Translations under genes and position numbers: made by a program
Assembly (NCBI GenBank): GCA_028289525.1
Contig: JANQPJ010000074.1
Location: forward strand, 1 to 40,500
From: Pirellulales bacterium
GTDB taxonomy: Bacteria; Planctomycetota; Planctomycetia; Pirellulales; JAGQOS01
Direction of reading: 5' to 3'
DNA: 40,500 nucleotides
Shown here: piece after piece, positions 25,988-34,762 of the stretch
Layout of the letters: every line of letters begins with the position of its first letter
How positions within the stretch are numbered: position 1 is the first letter of the stretch
Notes under the pieces: model-generated
What the model was told of the DNA's origin: nothing
Databases searched by the model: none
Seen by the model: only the letters and a program-made list of their open reading frames with translations

Positions 25988-28159
25988 CTAGCGAAACGTT
26001 TCAAACTCCCCGGCCCGATAGCGGCGCCAGTAGTCGGCCAAATCGCGTTTCACCTTGGGGGCTAATAGCGCGCAGCCCAACACATTGGGGAACGCCATGG
26101 CCAGAATCATCATGTCGGAAAAGTCGAGCACGGCTCCCAGGTTGGCCACCGTGCCGACAAAGACACAAATCAGCGCTAAGCCTTTATAGACCGGGGTGCT
26201 ACGCGGCCCAAACAAACGTTCCCAGCATCGTTCGCCGTAGTAGCTCCAAGAGATGATCGTCGAATAGGCAAACAACACCACCGCCACGCCGAGGACGTAG
26301 GGGAACCAGCTAATCTCGGCTTTGAATGCTCGGGAGGTGAGCGCCGCGCCGGCCAGTTGCTGGTCGACAACCCAGGCGTCGTTGTTCCAGGCTCCGGTGA
26401 TCAAGATCACCAGGGCTGTCATCGAACAAATGACCACCGTATCAATGAACGGCCCCAGCAGCGCGACGGCCCCTTCACGAACCGGCTCTTCGGTGCGTGC
26501 GGCGCTATGCGCAATGGCCGCACTGCCGATGCCGGCCTCGTTAGAAAAAGCCGCTCGTTGAACTCCCACGACGAGTACTCCGACGAGCCCGCCGCCAAAG
26601 GCGTTGCCGTGAAACGCCTCGGTAAAAATCGAGCCGATCAGCATCGGCACATCGGCCAGGTGCTGGAAAATAATCCATAAACAAGTGGCGATATAAACGG
26701 CACACATGCTCGGCACCAGCTTTTCGGCCGCCGCGCCAATCCGACGAATTCCTCCGACAATCACCACCCCGACCAGCACGGCCAACACCACTCCAAACAC
26801 CGGCCGAAACACCCCAGCAAAGCGCTCCATCTCGTCGGTCAGGGTTTTACGTTCTGTCTGGAGCGTGGCCAGACTCGCAAAATCTTCTTGTTCGGCGGCC
26901 ACGCGAATCTCGGCGTCGAGCCGCTCGACCTGTTCCGATTGGCCCTGTTGCAACATGGCCAACAGGGCCGAGCCGGACTGGTTCGCTTGAAACATGTTGC
27001 CGCCGCCAAAACTGGCCAGAATGCACATCACGGCAAACACCACCGCCGCCACGGCCCCGACTGGTCCTAGTCCTAATTCCTTGAGTCCTTCGTGCAGATA
27101 GGTCATGGGACCGCCCAAGACGGTGCCGTCAGGCTTCACGCGACGATACTTCTGGCCCAGTGTGCACTCGACAAACTTGCTGGTCATGCCAAACAGACCA
27201 CAGACCATCATCCAGAAAAACGCCCCCGGTCCGCCAAGGGTCATGGCAATCGTAACGCCAGCAATGTTGCCCAAGCCCACGGTGGCCGAAAGAGCCGAGG
27301 CCAACGCCTGGAAATGAGTTACCTCGCCGGTCTCTGCGGGGTTGTCATACTTTCCCCGCACGATGTCCAGTGCATGTCGAAATCCCCAAAGGTTGACCCC
27401 GCCCATGTAGACGGTGAAAAAGACCGAACCACATGCGAGCCACAACACGACCAACGGGAACCCTGAACTCGGATCGCGCTCGGTGTGCAGATAGGGTTGG
27501 GGGTCGCCGGCGGCCCAACGTTTTCGATCGACGCGCAACTGCCCGGCGGTCGCCATGCGGCCGATTTCTTCCTGTGACAAGTGTTCTGTTTCGCTGGTCA
27601 AATGCCGTTTGGCCAGCAGCTTGCGATAGGTTTGATCCGTGGCGTTCCAAACGTATTTGGTTCCAACGTCGTGTTTGACCGTCACCAATTCGACCAACCG
27701 AGAGCCGATTTTGCCAAGCCGCCAAGCCCGACCGCCTGGCCCAGGAACCAGCCGATCTTGTGCTGCCTGCGCCTCGACTTGGGCTGTTGTTAACACTTCG
27801 GACTCAATGATCCCAGCACGATCGACGCGGACAAAATCCGTTTCCGCTCCCCGGTCGCGTGCATAGTAGGAAACCTTTTCGGTTTCGACATATTGCCACT
27901 GATGAGCCCAAAGGCGATAGAACAACACGCGGTCCATCGTGTTGACTGCTTGGGAAAACATCTGGTCGACGCGTTCGATCACCGTCGGCTGCTGTTGGGT
28001 TTCGGTCAATTCGACCACCGGGGCTGGTACCTGAACCTGGGCTTCCTCGCCGTGTGAAGCCGTAGCAGGCCCCATCGACATGGCAACTGCTAGCAGGGCC
28101 CACCAGTTTGGTTGTCGAGTCGCAAACCGCGTCGTCGCCTTCGTGCTACTGATGATCAT
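25988..28159 (-). CDS. Alanine/glycine:cation symporter (AGCS) family protein with N-terminal extracytoplasmic extension
   Basis: FQALASALSATVGLGNIAGVTIAMTLGGPGAFFWMMVCGLFGMTSKFVECTLGQKYR; FGGGLVGVLVVGVQRAAFSNEAGIGSAAIAHSAARTEEPVREG. About 240 aa precede the core, with a signal-peptide-like N-terminus. Confidence 0.88.
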   Translation of the reverse strand: MIISSTKATTRFATRQPNWWALLAVAMSMGPATASHGEEAQVQVPAPVVELTETQQQPTVIERVDQMFSQAVNTMDRVLFYRLWAHQWQYVETEKVSYYARDRGAETDFVRVDRAGIIESEVLTTAQVEAQAAQDRLVPGPGGRAWRLGKIGSRLVELVTVKHDVGTKYVWNATDQTYRKLLAKRHLTSETEHLSQEEIGRMATAGQLRVDRKRWAAGDPQPYLHTERDPSSGFPLVVLWLACGSVFFTVYMGGVNLWGFRHALDIVRGKYDNPAETGEVTHFQALASALSATVGLGNIAGVTIAMTLGGPGAFFWMMVCGLFGMTSKFVECTLGQKYRRVKPDGTVLGGPMTYLHEGLKELGLGPVGAVAAVVFAVMCILASFGGGNMFQANQSGSALLAMLQQGQSEQVERLDAEIRVAAEQEDFASLATLQTERKTLTDEMERFAGVFRPVFGVVLAVLVGVVIVGGIRRIGAAAEKLVPSMCAVYIATCLWIIFQHLADVPMLIGSIFTEAFHGNAFGGGLVGVLVVGVQRAAFSNEAGIGSAAIAHSAARTEEPVREGAVALLGPFIDTVVICSMTALVILITGAWNNDAWVVDQQLAGAALTSRAFKAEISWFPYVLGVAVVLFAYSTIISWSYYGERCWERLFGPRSTPVYKGLALICVFVGTVANLGAVLDFSDMMILAMAFPNVLGCALLAPKVKRDLADYWRRYRAGEFETFR

Positions 28160-28212
28160 TTTTCCTTGTTTTTCTGACGAAGTTCTTCAGTCATCAGGGT
28201 GATTCATTTTTT

Positions 28213-28344
28213 CAATCTAGGAAGTTTTTAAGGGCCTACTAAGCGCGACGCGTAAGCGAGGAAAACAGCCAGAAATGCCTCGCTTACGCGTCGCGCTTAG
28301 TAGGCTCTTAAACCTTCACCAATTTGAAAAACTGATTGGCCCTG
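28213..28344 (+). repeat. Family D long-hairpin element, copy 1
   Basis: 28-bp stem GCCTACTAAGCGCGACGCGTAAGCGAGG / CCTCGCTTACGCGTCGCGCTTAGTAGGC, 16-nt loop AAAACAGCCAGAAATG. Confidence 0.9.
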
Positions 28345-28428
28345 CTTCAGTCATGTCGTGCTTACCATTGCCCGTGCCGGCCATGTATAGAAGATAACCC
28401 TGGAAATTTCAACATGTTACGCATTTTT

Positions 28429-28460
28429 CTCTAGCCACGATTCCAACACGTCGCCGGGGG
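28429..28460 (-). repeat. Family B REP-like hairpin, diverged copy 7
   Basis: CTCTAGCCACGATTCCAACACGTCGCCGGGGG. Confidence 0.55.
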
Positions 28461-28511
28461 GAATGTTTGCTTGAAACACGCACTCGCATGCATGCATGTT
28501 TGAACAAAGCG

Positions 28512-28542
28512 CCCCGGCGCCGAAGTCTCGTCGCGGCTAGGG
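28512..28542 (+). repeat. Family B REP-like hairpin, copy 8
   Basis: CCCCGGCGCCGAAGTCTCGTCGCGGCTAGGG. Confidence 0.75.
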
Positions 28543-28607
28543 ATAACAGATTTCCCGCTCAAAAAATGTTTTTGATTTTTCAAATATTGGGTTGTCAAAA
28601 ATGTGAA

Positions 28608-28620
28608 AATGCATATCATT
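28608..28620. promoter_or_regulatory. Possible Fur-like/SufR-like operator
   Basis: AATGCATATCATT, imperfect palindrome matching 10 of 13 positions of AATGATAATCATT, 35 bp upstream of the regulator ATG at 28656. Confidence 0.3.
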
Positions 28621-28655
28621 CAGGTGGCGTCGCAAGCATTTGGATTAGGGCGATC

Positions 28656-29273
28656 ATGAACTCGACAGCAGAAAATTCCGACCAAACGCTTCTCGACCTG
28701 TTGCGTCGCAACGGTTCGTTGGGCGTGGCTGACCTGGCGGAGAGCCTAGAAGTAACTGCGACGGCCGTTCGTCAACGGCTCACGCGTCTGATGGCCGAAG
28801 GCCTTGTGCAGCGCGAACTGGCACGAGCTGGACGAGGGCGCCCCAAGCATCGTTACTCTTTGACCACAAAGGGTTTAAGGAGTTCTGGCACCAACTACGC
28901 TGATCTGGCCACGGCGCTTTGGCGGGAGATTCGTGGGATTCGTGAACCGGAGGTGCGTGTCGGACTGTTACAGCGTTTGGTGACTACCTTATCGAGCGGC
29001 TACGCCTCTCAGATTCGTGGCCAAACGCTGACCGAGCGGATGGAATCGCTGCAAGCCCTTCTGGGCGAGCGACAAATTCCGGTCGAAATTGACCAGAGCG
29101 GCCAGTTGCCGGTGCTCTCTTCGCTGGCCTGCCCCTATCCCGACTTGGCAGAGCAGGACCGGTCGATTTGCGCCATGGAACGGTTGTTGTATTCCGAGTT
29201 GTTGGGCGAAAATCTTCGTCTGGCCGATTGTCGTTTAGATGGGGCTACCTGTTGCACCTTTGAAGCAGGATAG
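28656..29273 (+). CDS. SufR-like / COG2345-type winged-helix iron-sulfur regulator
   Basis: HTH LLDLLRRNGSLGVADLAESLEVTATAVRQRLTRLMAEGLVQRELARAGRGRPKHRYSLT; C-terminal cysteine cluster ACPYPDLAEQDRSICAMERLLYSELLGENLRLADCRLDGATCC. Placed upstream of suf genes. Confidence 0.8.
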   Translation: MNSTAENSDQTLLDLLRRNGSLGVADLAESLEVTATAVRQRLTRLMAEGLVQRELARAGRGRPKHRYSLTTKGLRSSGTNYADLATALWREIRGIREPEVRVGLLQRLVTTLSSGYASQIRGQTLTERMESLQALLGERQIPVEIDQSGQLPVLSSLACPYPDLAEQDRSICAMERLLYSELLGENLRLADCRLDGATCCTFEAG

Positions 29274-29356
29274 TTGCCTGGTAAGCTATTGGGTTTGGCC
29301 TGCGAGCGTTGGGCCACCTTGACCGGGCATGCAAGATGAGAAACGGATCGAAAACG

Positions 29357-29971
29357 ATGACACGACCATGGATTGAAGGACGATTTGAAGAGAATGTCAT
29401 TACGACCACCGTCGAACAGGCGGTGAACTGGGCTCGCCAGTCGAGTCTGTGGCCGCTGACCTTTGGGCTAGCTTGTTGTGCCATCGAGATGATGGCCGCC
29501 GGAGCGAGCCGCTATGACATGGATCGTTTTGGCGCCGGGGCGTTTCGCGCCACGCCGCGCCAGGCCGACCTGATGATTGTCGCCGGCACGGTGACTTACA
29601 AGATGGCGAGTCGTGTCCGACGGCTTTACAACATGATGCCTGACCCCAAGTTTGTCATCGCCATGGGTGCCTGCACCGTCGGCGGCGGCCCCTATTTCAA
29701 ATACGGTTATCACGTGGTCAAAGGCGTCGATTTGGTCGTGCCGGTCGATGTCTATGTGCCTGGCTGTCCGCCGCGTCCCGAGGCCTTGCTCGAAGGTCTG
29801 ATGCGTGTGCAAGACATGCTCAAAGGCCAACGGCTCGCCAAACGTCCAGGCTCGGCCGCCAGTGGCCAACAAGGCCTCAAGGTTGAAGACGAGCTGCCGG
29901 TTCCCCATCACAGCGGCTACGTTCAAGTGCCTGAGGAAGTTGACCCGGTCTTCAACCACCAAAAGATTTAG
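29357..29971 (+). CDS. nuoB: NADH-quinone oxidoreductase subunit B
   Basis: [87 protein letters not shown]. All N2-cluster cysteines present. Confidence 0.94.
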   Translation: MTRPWIEGRFEENVITTTVEQAVNWARQSSLWPLTFGLACCAIEMMAAGASRYDMDRFGAGAFRATPRQADLMIVAGTVTYKMASRVRRLYNMMPDPKFVIAMGACTVGGGPYFKYGYHVVKGVDLVVPVDVYVPGCPPRPEALLEGLMRVQDMLKGQRLAKRPGSAASGQQGLKVEDELPVPHHSGYVQVPEEVDPVFNHQKI

Positions 29972-29972
29972 A

Positions 29973-30102
29973 ATTTCAGTAGTTCCAAATTGCTGCTGCG
30001 ATTCGTAACAGCGGCCGGTGGCCGCTCGCGAAACGTCGGTGATTACAGATTTTCAGAAAAACAACGGCTTTTCCAGACATCGTTTTTGGAACTACTGAAT
30101 TT
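29973..30102 (+). repeat. Family A MITE-like element, copy 4
   Basis: TTTCAGTAGTTCCAAATTG...AACAGCGGCCGGTGGCCGCTCGCGAAACG...TTTTTGGAACTACTGAAT. Confidence 0.8.
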
Positions 30103-30162
30103 GGGATTTGACGCGCTCACGCGCACCACCAACCACTCACCACCAACCACCAACCACTCAAA

Positions 30163-30981
30163 ATGTCGGAAACACTGCGAATTGACGGACTGCGCGCCGC
30201 GGTCGAAGGAAAAGAGATTCTTACCGGCGTGACGCTGAATATTCAGCGTGGCGAGATTCACGCCTTGATGGGCCCCAACGGCTCTGGCAAAAGCACGCTG
30301 GGGTTTGCCATCATGGGCCACCCGGCCTATGAAGTGACCGGCGGCTCGGTCCATCTCGACGGGGTGGATTTGCTAGAACTTGATCCTGACGAGCGTGCTC
30401 GGGCAGGCGTGTTTCTGGCTTTCCAACGCCCGATGGCGATCCCGGGCGTGAAGATGGCCGACTTTCTCCGCCATGCGACCACCAACGTTCGCAACCCCGA
30501 GCGAAAAGAAGGCGAAGACCTGATCTCGATGCGCGAGTTCCGCAAAGAGCTGCGCGAGAAGATGGAACAATTGCGCATGGATCCTGAGTTTGCTCGGCGC
30601 TATGTGAACGATGGTTTCTCTGGCGGCGAGATGAAGCGGGCAGAAATTTTACAGATGGCCATGCTGCGTCCCAAGTTCGCCATTCTGGATGAAACCGACA
30701 GTGGCCTGGACGTCGATGCCGTGAAGCTGGCTAGCCAAAGTATCGCGGACATCGGCGGTAGCGAGATGGGCATCCTGATTATCACACACCACGACAAATT
30801 GCTCGAACACAACCGGCCTGACTTTACGCATGTGATGCTCGGGGGGCGGATTGTCGAATCTGGCGGCCCGGAGCTGGCCGCTGAACTACACAGCCAAGGC
30901 TACGATCGTATTCGAGAAAAATACCCCGAGGCGGCCGCCGCCGAACTCGCCATGCAGGAAGAAGCAGCCCCCGTTTCGTAA
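30163..30981 (+). CDS. sufC: Fe-S cluster assembly ATPase SufC
   Basis: IQRGEIHALMGPNGSGKSTLGFAIMGHPAYEVTGGSVHLDGVDLLELDPDERARAGVFLAFQRPMAIPGV; FSGGEMKRAEILQMAMLRPKFAILDETDSGLDVDAV. Confidence 0.96.
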   Translation: MSETLRIDGLRAAVEGKEILTGVTLNIQRGEIHALMGPNGSGKSTLGFAIMGHPAYEVTGGSVHLDGVDLLELDPDERARAGVFLAFQRPMAIPGVKMADFLRHATTNVRNPERKEGEDLISMREFRKELREKMEQLRMDPEFARRYVNDGFSGGEMKRAEILQMAMLRPKFAILDETDSGLDVDAVKLASQSIADIGGSEMGILIITHHDKLLEHNRPDFTHVMLGGRIVESGGPELAAELHSQGYDRIREKYPEAAAAELAMQEEAAPVS

Positions 30982-31038
30982 CCTCCCCTCGCACCGTCTC
31001 GATCGTTTATCCGATTCCACTCCTTGCGGAACGCAACC

Positions 31039-32454
31039 ATGGCAACCGATACTCCGGTTTCCGCCGAAAAAGAGAACATCGGCGAAATCAACAAATACAA
31101 TTTTCGCACGGAGACCAAAGAGGTCTTCAAGGCTCGCAAAGGACTCGACGCGGAAATTGTCGCCCAAATCTCCGATCTCAAAGACGAGCCCGACTGGATG
31201 CGACAGTTCCGGCTCGACGCCTTGAAGGTTTTCGAGTCGAAGCCGATGCCCAACTGGGGCGGCGACATCAGTCTCGATTTCCAAGACGTCTACTACTATC
31301 TCAAGCCAACCGACCACCAGGGCAAAACCTGGGACGACGTGCCGGACGAGATCAAGGAGACGTTCGATAAGCTGGGCATCCCTGAGGCCGAAAAAAAGTT
31401 TCTGGCCGGCGTGAAAGCTCAATTCGAGAGCGAAGTGGTTTACGGTTCGCTTCAAGAAGATCTGGCCAAAAAAGGCGTCATCTTCACCGACACCGATACC
31501 GCGGTGCGCGAGCACCCCGAGCTATTGCGCGAATATTTCGGCACGATTATTCCGCCCAGCGACAACAAGTTTGCCGCGCTCAACTCGGCCGTGTGGTCCG
31601 GCGGTTCGTTTATCTATGTGCCGCCCGGCGTGAAGATTGACTTCCCGTTGCAAGCCTACTTCCGCATCAATGCCGAAAGCATGGGCCAGTTTGAGCGGAC
31701 GTTGATCATCGTGGACGAAGGGGCCGAGGTCCACTATGTCGAAGGCTGCACGGCCCCGATGTATACGACCGAAAGCCTGCACTCGGCCGTGGTCGAAGTG
31801 ATCGTCAAGCGCCAGGGTCGTTGCCGGTACACGACGATTCAGAATTGGGCCAATAATATTTACAACCTCGTGACCAAACGAGCAGTGGCCTACGAAGACG
31901 CCTTGATGGAGTGGATCGACGGCAACCTTGGCAGCAAGCTAACCATGAAATACCCGGCCGTCTACATGATGGAGCCAGGCGCTCGAGGCGAAATCCTTTC
32001 CATCGCGTTCTCCTCGGCCGGGCAACACCAGGACGCCGGCGCGAAGCTGGTTCATTGTGCCCCGAACACCTCTGGCAGCATCGTCTCGAAGTCGATTTCG
32101 AAGAACGGGGGTCGTTCGAGTTATCGTGGGCTGTGCAAGGCCGAACGGGGCGCCGCGCAAACCAAGTCGAACGTAGTCTGCGACGCCTTGATTCTCGATC
32201 CGGAAAGCCGTAGCGATACGTATCCGTATATCGAGATCGACGAACAAGATGTTTCGGTTGGCCACGAGGCGAGTGTTTCGCGAATCGGCGAAGAACAGAT
32301 GTTCTATCTGATGAGCCGTGGCCTGACCGAGGCCGAAGCAAGCACCATGATCGTCAACGGCTTTATCGAGCCGTTGATTAAAGAGTTGCCGATGGAATAT
32401 GCCGTAGAAATGAACCGGCTAATTCAGTTGCAAATGGAAGGGTCGGTTGGGTAA
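31039..32454 (+). CDS. sufB: Fe-S cluster assembly protein SufB
   Basis: [85 protein letters not shown]. Confidence 0.96.
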   Translation: MATDTPVSAEKENIGEINKYNFRTETKEVFKARKGLDAEIVAQISDLKDEPDWMRQFRLDALKVFESKPMPNWGGDISLDFQDVYYYLKPTDHQGKTWDDVPDEIKETFDKLGIPEAEKKFLAGVKAQFESEVVYGSLQEDLAKKGVIFTDTDTAVREHPELLREYFGTIIPPSDNKFAALNSAVWSGGSFIYVPPGVKIDFPLQAYFRINAESMGQFERTLIIVDEGAEVHYVEGCTAPMYTTESLHSAVVEVIVKRQGRCRYTTIQNWANNIYNLVTKRAVAYEDALMEWIDGNLGSKLTMKYPAVYMMEPGARGEILSIAFSSAGQHQDAGAKLVHCAPNTSGSIVSKSISKNGGRSSYRGLCKAERGAAQTKSNVVCDALILDPESRSDTYPYIEIDEQDVSVGHEASVSRIGEEQMFYLMSRGLTEAEASTMIVNGFIEPLIKELPMEYAVEMNRLIQLQMEGSVG

Positions 32455-33787
32455 GTCACAGATGATTGGATCTACTGCTACTGCTGTTACGTCTGCCGGT
32501 TTCACGCAAGCTGCTTTTGACGCCTTTCTGGCCGCTCGGGATGAGCCAGATTGGCTGACCGAGGCGCGGCGGGCTGCGTTTGCTCGGTTCCTCGCATTCG
32601 ACCTGCCGACACAGCAGGAAGAAGAGTGGATGCGCACCGACATCCGGCTTTTTCAACTGAACTCATTCGCGCTGCCGACCGCTACGGAGGCCACGGCCCA
32701 ATTGCCTGCGGCGCTGCTGACCGAAGGCCTGGAGTTGGCCGGTCGCACGGCAAGCATCGACAGTTGCTCGGTCCACTCCGAGTTGTCCCAGCGCTGGCGC
32801 GACCAAGGCGTGTTGTTTGGCAATCTCGAACAGTTGGTCCGCGAACATCCCGACCGCCTGCAAAAACATTTTGAAAACCCCGTCGTCCGCTCAGACATCG
32901 ACCTGTTTTCGGCGCTGAGCGCTGCCTGTTGGTCTGGCGGCACCCTGCTTTACGTGCCCCGTGGGGTGGCGGTCACCGAACCGTTACACGCCCTGGCAGG
33001 CATGACCGACGGTGGTGTCGATTTGGGGCGTATTCTGGTCATTTTGGAAGAGGGCGCCGAAGCCACGTTGGTTTGCGAAACCGCCAGCGGCAGCGAAACC
33101 GACGGCGGGCTACACTGCGGCACGATCGAGCTGGTCGTCGGAGCCCGGGCATCGCTACGTTACGTTAACCTACAAAATTGGGGCGAGCAAACGTGGCACT
33201 TTGCCCATCAAAAGGCTACCGTCGATCGCGATGCCCAACTTCAGTGGACGATTGGTGCCCTGGGCAGCCGGTTGGCTAAAGTGAATCAGCATGTCGCCTT
33301 GGTCGGCCCCGGCGCCAATGCCCAAGTGAACGGAGTCATGTTCACCGAACAGCGACAACACCTTTCCTACCACACGCTCCAGCACCACGAAGCTCCGTCG
33401 TGCCACAGCGACCTGCTCTATAAGGCAGCCCTGCAGGACCATTCGCGCACCGTGTGGCGTGGCATGATCAAAGTTGACGCTGAAGCGCAAAAGACCGATG
33501 CCTACCAGCGCAATGACAACCTGATGCTTTCGGCCGATGCTCGAGCAGATTCGATCCCTGGTTTGGAGATCGAAGCCGACGACGTCCGTTGCACCCATGG
33601 CTCGACCAGCGGCCGCGTGGACGACGAACAGATTTTTTATTGCCGTAACCGTGGGCTAACCCGTCGCGAAGCAGTCCGCATGATCGTGACTGGTTTTTTC
33701 CAGCAGGTGTTCGACCGAATTACGATCGAGAGCGTCCGCGACTCCCTCGGTGGCGCGGTGGCCAGACGAGTGCGCGAGTACGATTGA
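32447..33787 (+). CDS. sufD: Fe-S cluster assembly protein SufD
   Basis: SufBD family core [100 protein letters not shown]. Overlaps the sufB 3' end, or starts at the in-frame ATG 32462. Confidence 0.93.
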   Translation: MGKSQMIGSTATAVTSAGFTQAAFDAFLAARDEPDWLTEARRAAFARFLAFDLPTQQEEEWMRTDIRLFQLNSFALPTATEATAQLPAALLTEGLELAGRTASIDSCSVHSELSQRWRDQGVLFGNLEQLVREHPDRLQKHFENPVVRSDIDLFSALSAACWSGGTLLYVPRGVAVTEPLHALAGMTDGGVDLGRILVILEEGAEATLVCETASGSETDGGLHCGTIELVVGARASLRYVNLQNWGEQTWHFAHQKATVDRDAQLQWTIGALGSRLAKVNQHVALVGPGANAQVNGVMFTEQRQHLSYHTLQHHEAPSCHSDLLYKAALQDHSRTVWRGMIKVDAEAQKTDAYQRNDNLMLSADARADSIPGLEIEADDVRCTHGSTSGRVDDEQIFYCRNRGLTRREAVRMIVTGFFQQVFDRITIESVRDSLGGAVARRVREYD

Positions 33788-33844
33788 GCATCGTTTAATT
33801 CCCTTGGCGTTCTGAAAACAACGCTCTTTTCGTGAAAGCTCCTG

Positions 33845-34159
33845 ATGTCTGAATTTACCCCGGTGGCGACCGTTGGGCAGTTGTCGGACCCTGGCCAACT
33901 GCTCGTTCAAGTTGACCAGCAACTGGTTCTCCTGATCTGTGCCGGCGGCCAGTATTTCGCCATGGACGATGTTTGTACGCATGATGGCGGCCCGCTGAGC
34001 GAAGGGGCGCTCGACGAGAGCGCAGTCGCCTGCCCTCGGCACGGGGCCAAATTCGATTTCCGCACCGGCAGCGCGTTGACCATGCCTGCGACCCAGGCCA
34101 CCAAAGTGCATGAAACCAAAGTCGAAGATCAGCAAGTTTGGGTTCGTCTGGCCGAGTAA
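33845..34159 (+). CDS. Rieske-type [2Fe-2S] ferredoxin
   Basis: FAMDDVCTHDGGPLSEGALDESAVACPRHGAKFDFRTGSALTMPA contains CxHx(n)CxxH. Confidence 0.92.
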   Translation: MSEFTPVATVGQLSDPGQLLVQVDQQLVLLICAGGQYFAMDDVCTHDGGPLSEGALDESAVACPRHGAKFDFRTGSALTMPATQATKVHETKVEDQQVWVRLAE

Positions 34160-34188
34160 GCCATCGGCGAACCGACAAGGAGCCTCCT

Positions 34189-34515
34189 ATGCCCGAAGTT
34201 GTCGAAGATCAGGTGCGCGAGACGCTCAAACAGGTAATCGATCCGGAGTTGTTCGTCAACATTGTCGATTTGGGGCTGATTTACACGGTTGAAATCACGC
34301 CTGACGAAGCCAACGCGGAAGAGTCGCACGTCAAGATCGACATGACGATGACCAGTCCCGCCTGTCCGGCAGGGCCCCAATTAATCGCCAACTCGAAACA
34401 GGTTGTCGGCCAAATGGAAGGCGTAAGCGACGTGGAAGTTAAGCTGGTGATGGAGCCCGCCTGGACACCTGACCGGATGACCGAAGATGCCCGGGATCAG
34501 TTGGGGATTTTTTAG
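34189..34515 (+). CDS. DUF59/MIP18 family metal-sulfur cluster assembly protein (SufT-like)
   Basis: VRETLKQVIDPELFVNIVDLGLIYTVEI..VKIDMTMTSPACPAGPQLIANSKQVVGQMEGVSDVEVKLVMEPAWTPDRMTEDARDQLGIF. ATG 34189 with AAGGAG upstream. Confidence 0.92.
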   Translation: MPEVVEDQVRETLKQVIDPELFVNIVDLGLIYTVEITPDEANAEESHVKIDMTMTSPACPAGPQLIANSKQVVGQMEGVSDVEVKLVMEPAWTPDRMTEDARDQLGIF

Positions 34516-34576
34516 GTTTCCGCTGATTGTTTGTTCGGCGCGATGCTTCGTGTTCTGATGCGATGCTTCGAGCAAT

Positions 34577-34606
34577 CCCTAGCCGCGACGCGATGCGTCG
34601 CCGGGG
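34577..34606 (-). repeat. Family B REP-like hairpin, copy 9
   Basis: CCCTAGCCGCGACGCGATGCGTCGCCGGGG. Confidence 0.85.
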
Positions 34607-34639
34607 CGCTGTTTGAAAATATCGCTTTCCGAGCAATTT

Positions 34640-34669
34640 CCCGGCGACACGTCGCGTCGCGGCTAGGGG
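34640..34669 (+). repeat. Family B REP-like hairpin, copy 10
   Basis: CCCGGCGACACGTCGCGTCGCGGCTAGGGG. Confidence 0.85.
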
Positions 34670-34762
34670 GCACGAGCACAACGTTTACAACTTGAGATTC
34701 AGCAATTCGTGCTTCAAATTTCCCTCCGGTGCTTCGCGACTTTATTCTGAACCTCATCGCCT

